DNA of 5,207 bases from CAZVIK01 sp964627045 (lineage in GTDB: Bacteria; Acidobacteriota; Terriglobia; Bryobacterales; Bryobacteraceae): contig CAZVIK010000259.1 of assembly GCA_964627045.1 (NCBI GenBank), positions 1 through 5,207 on the forward strand, read 5' to 3'. Numbering within the stretch: position 1 is the first letter of the stretch; each line of letters begins with the position of its first letter. A model generated the notes under the pieces. The model worked only from the letters and a program-made list of their open reading frames with translations, did no database searches and was not told the DNA's origin. Shown piece by piece: positions 1 to 5,207 of this stretch. The translations under genes were made by a program, and so were the position numbers.

Positions 1-3000
1 TGGCCCGTTTCGCACGGGTGGTGACCTGGGACCCGGACCGCAAAGACGGCTGCCGCGCCAACCGGCTCCAGGAGTTCGCCGCAGAGGATCTGTTTCTCGA
101 AACCGACCTCGTCCGCGAGGCCGACGGCAGCTATGCGATAGCGACGGGAGCAAGCGGTTATGGTTGCATCGGGCTCCAATGGCTGAATCGCCGCGCGCTG
201 CGGGAGCTGCGTCTGCGTCTGCGGGAGCCTGCCGCTGCGTCCGCCGTTGGCGACATTCGAGTAGAGGGCTGGTTCGGCGAGTCCGCCTGGCAGGGGCAAT
301 GGAAGCCGTTGAGCGGCGACATCGTCGCCGAGGGCAACGACGTAGTCTGCCGGTTGTCCATGCGGTCGCCCGAAGGCGACCGTCTTCTGACGCGAAAGGT
401 TCGGTGGGTTCTGCCGCCCGCAGCGGCCGCGTGGCGCGTGCGTGACTTGGCCGCGTTCACGCGGACCCGCTGGGACACGGCGCGCCTGCTGGTTCAGGCG
501 GATTCGGCGGCGACTGCGGCTCCTGTCGGGATCACCGTTTACAACGGGCAGTTCCTCGAACCGGTCGAGCCCGAAGTGACCTTGTCCAGTCCACTGCACT
601 TGGAGGTTCGATTTGCCAGACCCTCTTCCGTAAATGCGGATCGGACGGTGATCCAGTTTCGGTTGCCCACAGGGGCGTTTGGCGTGGCCGTCGACGACGT
701 GCTGGCGAACGAATGTGTCTATCTGCCCGACCACGGTCTGTTCGTGACGCGGGACCCGGCGCCGAGCAGTCCGGCCGACTACCGGCGCAAGGCAGCCGCT
801 CGCCGGACGATCCTCCAGGAAGTGCGAATGCGGCCGGACCAGACACTGGCTCAGGCGATGGCGCGGACGCACAACCCGCTCCAGAGCGAAGGCCCGGTGA
901 TGCTGTCACTGGCCTGCGACAACGCGAAGTACGTGCTGGAGCGGGACGGCACGTTGCGTTTCCATGCGGCCGCCGGCGAGGGCGGGGACTGGTTCGCCTC
1001 CGCCGGCAGGATGCAACTGCGATGGGGATCGGGCCAGGCCGACAAGTGGACCCGACAGCTCGACGGGGGCTGGCTTCCCATCCCGGTCATCACCACGGAA
1101 CGGGACGGGATCGTCTGCACGCAGCGCGTATTCGTGGCGCCCATCGACGATCCCGGCAGCGATCCGGCTCGCCTGAATCGCCGCGCCGTCTGTGTGGCCG
1201 AGTTCACCTGGAATAGCCGCCAAGAAGATGCCTTTGACGTGTCGGCCGGCCTGGACATCGTGCTCGACAATCGAGGTGAACGGCCGGCGGCGCTTACGCC
1301 AATCGAGAACGGCTTCCGGCTCGAAGCCGAAAGCGGCGTGCTGGGTTCGGTCGTCGTCACCCCATCGAACGCTCTGAAGCTGCACGTCTCGGATGGTCGG
1401 CTCCAATTACGTGGCACGCTGCCGCCCGGCGGAAGCGCGGGCTTCGTCGCAATCCTTCAGCCTCCCACGGGCGATCTTCCGTCTCTTCCGGCCGCCTCTT
1501 CGCTGCGTCGTGACGTCGAGTCGTACTGGCAGGCCGTTCTGGCGCCCGCCATGCAAATCGAGACGCCCGATCCGTTCATCAACGATCTCGTTCGTTCCTC
1601 GCAACTGCGCTGTTTGATCGCCGCGCGCAATGAGGCCGACGGCGCCCGCGTTGCGCCCTGGATCGCCGCGATGGCATACGGTCCCTTCGAGAGCGAAGCC
1701 CATTCCGTGATTCGCGGCATGGACTTCCTCGGCCACGGCGAATTCGCTCGTCGCGGCCTGGAGTTCTTCATCCACCGCTATAACGCCGACGGCTTCCTGA
1801 CCACCGGCTACACGACCTTCGGCACGGCGTGGCATCTCTGGACGCTGGCGCAGCACTGCCGGCTCATGGGCGACGCCGCCTGGCTGCGGACCCATGCATC
1901 CCAGATCGCGCGCGTGGGGGATTGGATCGTTCGACAACTGGCCAAGACCAGGGTGCTCGATGCCCAAGGGCAGCGCGTGCCCGAATATGGCCTGATGCCT
2001 CCCGGCGTAATGGCCGACTGGAACGCGTTCGCCTGCCACTTCTGCATGAACGCCTACTACTATGCGGCGTTACGTGACGTGGGGGCCGTACTGAGGGACA
2101 TCGGCCACCCGCGGGCGGCAGTTTTTCAGGAAGAGGCGGTCAAGCTGCGCAAGTCCCTGATTGCGGCTTATCGCTGGACCCAGGCACAGTCGCCAGCCCT
2201 GCCGCTGCGCAACGGAACCTGGATTCCGCATTACCCATCGCAGGTGCACAGCCCCGGACTGCTCGCCGGCTTCTTCCCCGGCCAGGACTTCGGCCGCACG
2301 TGGGCGTACGACGTGGAGCTGGGGGCACACCAGTTGGTTCCGGCCGGCGTCTTCGACCCGAACGATCCCGAGGTCACACGCATGATGGACCACATGGAGG
2401 ATGTCCACTTCCTCGGAGACGGGTGGTTCGACTATCCCGCCGAGCGCAACCGGCAGGACTGGTTCGATCTGGGCGGGTTCTCCAAAGTGCAGCCGTACTA
2501 CGCCCGCAACGCCGAAGTCTATGCGCTGCGAGATGACGTCAAGCCTTTCCTCCGCACGTACTTCAACTCGATCGCGTCGCTGGTGAACCCCGAGGTGATG
2601 ACCTTCTGGGAGCACTTCCGGCACAGCGGGGCATGGGACAAGACGCACGAGACGGGGTACTTCCTCTACCAGACGCGGCAGATGCTGGTCATGGAGCGCG
2701 GCCGGACGCTGTGGCTGGCGCCGTTGATCCCGACGGAGTGGCTGCAACACGGCACGCAGTTGGCCGCGAGCAATTGCCCGACGCGCTTCGGGCCGGTCAG
2801 CTACCGGATTTCGTCGCAGGTGGACGCCGGACGCATCGAGGTTGCCGTGACGGCGCCCCGGCGTGACAGGCCGGAGGCGATCGTGATTCGACTGCGGCAC
2901 CCCGACGGCCGTCGGCTCGACCGCGTGGAGGTCAACGGGCGTCCGCACGATCGGTTCGATGCGGATCGGGAAACCGTTACGCTGCCGTCGGACCTTGATG

Positions 3001-3029
3001 CCTTGACGGTCATCGCACATTACCGATGA
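1..3029 (+). CDS. Probable six-hairpin glycosidase, 5'-partial
   Basis: The frame is open from the first complete codon (position 3) to TGA at 3027-3029. The GTG codons at 18 and 21 have no Shine-Dalgarno sequence before them, so the true start is probably upstream of the window. Residues below are counted from GTG 18. Seen: residues 1 to about 530 are beta-rich with no long helices, consistent with one or two beta-sandwich domains. Residues about 530-895 are helical and aromatic-rich in the style of an (alpha/alpha)6 barrel, with GPFESEAHSVIRGMDF (E558, E560, D569), MADWN (from M665), TFWEHF (E865) and THETGYF (E878). From about W899 a short beta-sandwich ends the protein, including VEVNGRPHDRF, similar to the C-terminal domain of GH78/GH95-type enzymes. 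Inference: it hydrolyses a glycosidic bond, with acid/base residues among the listed acidic residues. The exact GH family and substrate are not identifiable, and its location is unknown because the N-terminus is missing. It probably shares a transcript with the gene 50 bases downstream. Confidence 0.8.
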   Translation, partial: ARFARVVTWDPDRKDGCRANRLQEFAAEDLFLETDLVREADGSYAIATGASGYGCIGLQWLNRRALRELRLRLREPAAASAVGDIRVEGWFGESAWQGQWKPLSGDIVAEGNDVVCRLSMRSPEGDRLLTRKVRWVLPPAAAAWRVRDLAAFTRTRWDTARLLVQADSAATAAPVGITVYNGQFLEPVEPEVTLSSPLHLEVRFARPSSVNADRTVIQFRLPTGAFGVAVDDVLANECVYLPDHGLFVTRDPAPSSPADYRRKAAARRTILQEVRMRPDQTLAQAMARTHNPLQSEGPVMLSLACDNAKYVLERDGTLRFHAAAGEGGDWFASAGRMQLRWGSGQADKWTRQLDGGWLPIPVITTERDGIVCTQRVFVAPIDDPGSDPARLNRRAVCVAEFTWNSRQEDAFDVSAGLDIVLDNRGERPAALTPIENGFRLEAESGVLGSVVVTPSNALKLHVSDGRLQLRGTLPPGGSAGFVAILQPPTGDLPSLPAASSLRRDVESYWQAVLAPAMQIETPDPFINDLVRSSQLRCLIAARNEADGARVAPWIAAMAYGPFESEAHSVIRGMDFLGHGEFARRGLEFFIHRYNADGFLTTGYTTFGTAWHLWTLAQHCRLMGDAAWLRTHASQIARVGDWIVRQLAKTRVLDAQGQRVPEYGLMPPGVMADWNAFACHFCMNAYYYAALRDVGAVLRDIGHPRAAVFQEEAVKLRKSLIAAYRWTQAQSPALPLRNGTWIPHYPSQVHSPGLLAGFFPGQDFGRTWAYDVELGAHQLVPAGVFDPNDPEVTRMMDHMEDVHFLGDGWFDYPAERNRQDWFDLGGFSKVQPYYARNAEVYALRDDVKPFLRTYFNSIASLVNPEVMTFWEHFRHSGAWDKTHETGYFLYQTRQMLVMERGRTLWLAPLIPTEWLQHGTQLAASNCPTRFGPVSYRISSQVDAGRIEVAVTAPRRDRPEAIVIRLRHPDGRRLDRVEVNGRPHDRFDADRETVTLPSDLDALTVIAHYR

Positions 3030-3079
3030 GTTGCCAGCAGTCAGATTGGAGCGCAGCGGTACGTCAAAGGAGTATCTGC
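3030..3079 (+). other. Short intergenic spacer, probable operon junction
   Basis: The 50 bases between the two genes contain the ribosome-binding site of the second gene. I see no hairpin followed by a T-run and no convincing -35/-10 pair. The spacing and shared direction favour co-transcription, though a weak internal promoter cannot be excluded. Confidence 0.5.
3066..3072 (+). promoter_or_regulatory. Shine-Dalgarno site of second gene
   Basis: AAAGGAG lies 7 bases before the ATG at 3080, an ideal ribosome-binding spacing. It fixes the start of the second gene. It also rejects the overlapping ATG-initiated frames nearby, which lack such a site. Confidence 0.85.
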
Positions 3080-3166
3080 ATGAAACTGAATGGGGCCAAC
3101 AAGCGGTTCTTGCTCTCTCTTGGAGCATTGTTCTCGCTGCTCGCCGCCGTCGCCACGCACGGGGCG
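3080..3166 (+). other. Signal peptide-coding segment
   Basis: This segment encodes residues 1-29. It has a short polar N-region with K2, K8 and R9, then a Leu/Ala/Phe hydrophobic core (FLLSLGALFSLLAAVA), then a short C-region. Cleavage is most plausible after A25 (AVA) or after A29 (HGA). There is no twin-arginine motif and no cysteine near the cleavage site, so a standard Sec/SPase I route is expected. Confidence 0.8.
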
Positions 3167-5207
3167 GAATTGAGTTCCACGACGGTTCAAATGGCCAGGC
3201 CCATGCCGGCCGACGAAGTACCGGGGGCCCGTCCCTATGAGATGGTCCGGGCCGGCCGCCAACCGCCGCATGCACCGCTGGTCGATTTCGACTCGCTCGA
3301 AGGCTGGCGGGTCGAATGCAGCAACGGAGCGGTCGCCGATCTGATCGGCTCGCAGAGGCAGCGGGTGTGGGAATCGCCGGTCGCGCGGCTCGTCTATCGC
3401 GGCACGTCGAACGCCAGCACGGTGGTGTTGCGCCCGCCGGCGCCAATGGCGGTCCCGGACGACGTTTCGGCGACCACGATCTGGGTCTACGGCAACAACT
3501 GGTCGTGGGCGCCCGAGCCAGGGACGCCTCGAACGAGTATTACGCTGCTGGTTCTCGACCGGGACAACGTTGAACTGACGCTCGACTTTGCTCAGGTGGC
3601 CTGGAAGGAATGGTGGCTGGTTCACAAAGTGCTGCCGGCCGGCTGGCTCGACAGGAGGCCGCTGCGTTTCGCCGGTCTGCGGATCACAGGCGGCTCCAAC
3701 ACGGACGACCGGGAACTCTTCTTCGAGGACTTGGTGTTCTTCAAGGAAAGTCCGGCTCCGCTCTCTTTCGAACCGCGCCCGAAGCGCGGCATCGATCCAT
3801 TTCCCGGCCAGTCACCCGGCGCCAACACCGGTCCGGGGCGGCTGCCGTTCCCGACACGCGAGCAGACCATCCTGCCCGACAATCTGACGACGGACTTCGC
3901 GGTGAACCTGGCGCAGGCGGGCGAGGGCTGGCGGTTCACCTATCAGGACTCCGAGACGCAATTGGTGTATGAGGTCAAACCGGGGGCAGGGTTCTGGGAG
4001 CCGGTCGTCGTCAAGTTGTCCGTAGGGGCGAATAATCATTCGCCCCTACTGGCAGCCAAGGCCATGACAGAGGCGGGGCTGAAGTTCGTCGCTGAGCCCC
4101 GGAACGTCCGGCTAATTCAAACGCGATCGGTTGGCAACGAAGTCCAGGCCTCCTGGCAAGCGAACGTCAACGGGGCCGATGTGATGATCCGGTCGATGGT
4201 GCGTCTGTGGCAGAAGAGCCTCGTCGTGGATTGCATCTGCACGGGCGGACTGGCGACCGAGCTTTCCTACGGCCGGATCGAGGGCGTCGAGAAGCCGGAA
4301 CTACTCATGCTGCCTTTCATGAACTACGGAGGTCACCATCTGAACGTCCTGATGTCCAAGGGGGCGGTCCCGTACTTCGCCTCGGTCTGGATGGACTGGT
4401 ATCGTTCAAACGCCTCCGCGCCGTTCGCGGTCGACAAGATTGAAGCCGACAAAGTCCAGCTCAACGGCGGCGTGCGATACATCCCCAAGACCGATGGACA
4501 ACGCAACGACCTCTACGAGAGGTTCTTCGTGACCTTCTCGCCGGTCTTCGAGGAGACGCTGGCGACGATCGACAACCCTCCCGCCAGGCGCGGTCGCGAG
4601 GCGGCCATGCGGCTGTGGCAGGAAAGCTGGGGGCCGAGTGACTACCGAAGCGAGCACGAGCGGTCGAAGAGACTGCGCGCCTACGGCATCGAGATGCTGA
4701 CGCAGTGCAATCACGAGATCACCTGGCGCGACAGCGGCGAGAGCTTCACGTTCCGCGAGATGGCAGCGCCGGGCAAAGGCGGCGACGAGGCGCTGCAGAA
4801 GTACGTGGCCGCTCAGCGTTCGCTGGGCTGGCGGTCGGGCCTCTACACGAACTACACCGACTTTGCCCCGGTGAACGCCCACTGGGACACGGACCGCGTG
4901 ATGCGCAGCCCCGACGGCAACCTGGTCAGAGCGTGGGCGCGATGTTACTCGCCCAAGGCGCTCTTCGCGGTGGAGATGGACCGCAAGCTCGCGCCGCTGA
5001 TCCAGGCGAAGTTCAACACGAATGCCGCCTACACGGACGTCCACACGTCGGTGAGCCCGTGGGATCGAACGGACTTCGATGCCCGCGTACCCGGCGCCGG
5101 GACGTTCGCCGCGACTTTCTACGCTTATGGCGAGCTGCTGCTGCACGATCAAGACGTCTACGACGGCCACTGCTGGTCGGAGGGCCACCACCAGTGGCTC
5201 TACGCGG
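3080..5207 (+). CDS. Secreted multidomain glycoside hydrolase-like protein, 3'-partial
   Basis: ATG 3080 follows a strong ribosome-binding site, and the frame stays open to the window edge (709 complete codons, no stop seen). Residues 1-29 form a Sec signal peptide: K8/R9, then a hydrophobic core from F10 to A25. Cleavage is likely after AVA (A25) or after A29. There is no lipobox cysteine, so the product should be periplasmic or extracellular. Residues about 66-223 begin PLVDFDSLEGW, end FFEDLVFFKE and are rich in beta strands and Trp, like a carbohydrate-binding jelly-roll. A Pro/Gly-rich linker covers about 224-255. Residues about 260-490 look like a beta-supersandwich. From about 505 a TIM-barrel-like domain starts (MRLWQESWGPSDY), with D653 in YTDVHT and E701 in WSEGHHQW as candidate nucleophile and acid/base. 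This order resembles GH101/GH129-like enzymes and related DUF families, but I cannot assign a family or substrate. A 28-base palindrome sits in frame at codons 315-324. Confidence 0.85.
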   Translation, partial: MKLNGANKRFLLSLGALFSLLAAVATHGAELSSTTVQMARPMPADEVPGARPYEMVRAGRQPPHAPLVDFDSLEGWRVECSNGAVADLIGSQRQRVWESPVARLVYRGTSNASTVVLRPPAPMAVPDDVSATTIWVYGNNWSWAPEPGTPRTSITLLVLDRDNVELTLDFAQVAWKEWWLVHKVLPAGWLDRRPLRFAGLRITGGSNTDDRELFFEDLVFFKESPAPLSFEPRPKRGIDPFPGQSPGANTGPGRLPFPTREQTILPDNLTTDFAVNLAQAGEGWRFTYQDSETQLVYEVKPGAGFWEPVVVKLSVGANNHSPLLAAKAMTEAGLKFVAEPRNVRLIQTRSVGNEVQASWQANVNGADVMIRSMVRLWQKSLVVDCICTGGLATELSYGRIEGVEKPELLMLPFMNYGGHHLNVLMSKGAVPYFASVWMDWYRSNASAPFAVDKIEADKVQLNGGVRYIPKTDGQRNDLYERFFVTFSPVFEETLATIDNPPARRGREAAMRLWQESWGPSDYRSEHERSKRLRAYGIEMLTQCNHEITWRDSGESFTFREMAAPGKGGDEALQKYVAAQRSLGWRSGLYTNYTDFAPVNAHWDTDRVMRSPDGNLVRAWARCYSPKALFAVEMDRKLAPLIQAKFNTNAAYTDVHTSVSPWDRTDFDARVPGAGTFAATFYAYGELLLHDQDVYDGHCWSEGHHQWLYA
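4022..4049. repeat. Perfect 12-bp inverted repeat, intragenic palindromic element
   Basis: The left arm gtaggggcgaat (4022-4033) is the exact reverse complement of the right arm attcgcccctac (4038-4049), with the loop aatc between them. It lies inside the second gene and is read through in frame as VGANNHSPL plus the first base of the next codon (residues 315-324), without a stop. Several codons here (gta, aat, aat, cat, cta) are less G/C-ending than those of the surrounding gene, which fits an inserted element. From memory, GTAGGGGCG/CGCCCCTAC-armed palindromes are dispersed in some bacterial genomes, but I could not check this. No second copy was seen in this window. It is not a rho-independent terminator: no T-run follows and it lies in mid-gene. 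Confidence 0.8.

Noticed and set aside
18..23. GTG codons at 18 and 21 as the true start of the first gene
   Set aside because: The frame is open to the left edge and no Shine-Dalgarno sequence precedes them. No signal peptide or other start-like N-terminus follows either, so the gene is treated as 5'-partial.
1407..2039. 210-codon open frame on the minus strand
   Set aside because: It is opposite the most conserved-looking part of the first gene and shows no recognisable motif, so it is a shadow frame.
3031..3240. 69-codon plus-strand frame starting just after the first gene's stop
   Set aside because: It overlaps the start of the second gene in another frame and lacks a ribosome-binding site. 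The AAAGGAG site serves ATG 3080.
2070..3446. 458-codon open frame on the minus strand spanning the junction of the two genes
   Set aside because: It is antisense to two well-supported genes, is rich in Arg/Pro/Ala as expected of a mirrored frame in GC-rich DNA, has no recognisable domain, and crosses the ribosome-binding site and start of the second gene.
4022..4049. The palindrome as a transcription terminator or operator
   Set aside because: It has no T-run after it and lies about 940 bases inside a gene with the reading frame continuing through it.
4406..5191. 261-codon open frame on the minus strand
   Set aside because: It lies wholly opposite the barrel-encoding part of the second gene. 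Its composition (Arg/Val/Ala-rich, no domain) is typical of a shadow frame.

Overview
The window is GC-rich bacterial DNA with strong G/C preference at third codon positions. It is filled almost entirely by two large plus-strand genes in the same direction, and both are cut by the window edges. Both encode multidomain proteins that look like glycoside hydrolases. Their size, layout and codon use, plus a Sec signal peptide on the second, suggest a polysaccharide-degrading Gram-negative bacterium. My best guess is a member of the Planctomycetota/Verrucomicrobiota group (for example Phycisphaerae-like), but no marker gene here proves this.

Layout: from the left edge to 3029 lies the 3' part of a six-hairpin, (alpha/alpha)6-barrel type glycosidase. 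It has beta-sandwich N-terminal regions and a C-terminal beta-sandwich. The frame is open to the first base, so the real start is probably outside the window. A 50-base gap with a good Shine-Dalgarno sequence (AAAGGAG) and no terminator hairpin follows. The second gene starts at ATG 3080 and runs, without a stop, off the right edge at 5207 (709 complete codons). It encodes a signal peptide, a jelly-roll/CBM-like module, a proline/glycine-rich linker, a beta-supersandwich-like region, and the first part of a probable TIM-barrel catalytic domain. That barrel carries an Asp in a YTDVHT motif and a Glu in a WSEGHHQW motif, and these are candidate catalytic residues.

The two genes look co-transcribed and are most simply read as part of a carbohydrate-use locus, with the second protein exported to act on a glycan and the first acting on the same glycan or its fragments. 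The substrate cannot be read from the sequence.

The most unusual local feature is a perfect 12-base inverted repeat with a 4-base loop at 4022-4049. It lies in frame inside the second gene and looks like a small palindromic repeat element carried within a coding sequence. I found no RNA gene, CRISPR array, insertion sequence or other mobile element, and no evidence of a new multi-gene system.
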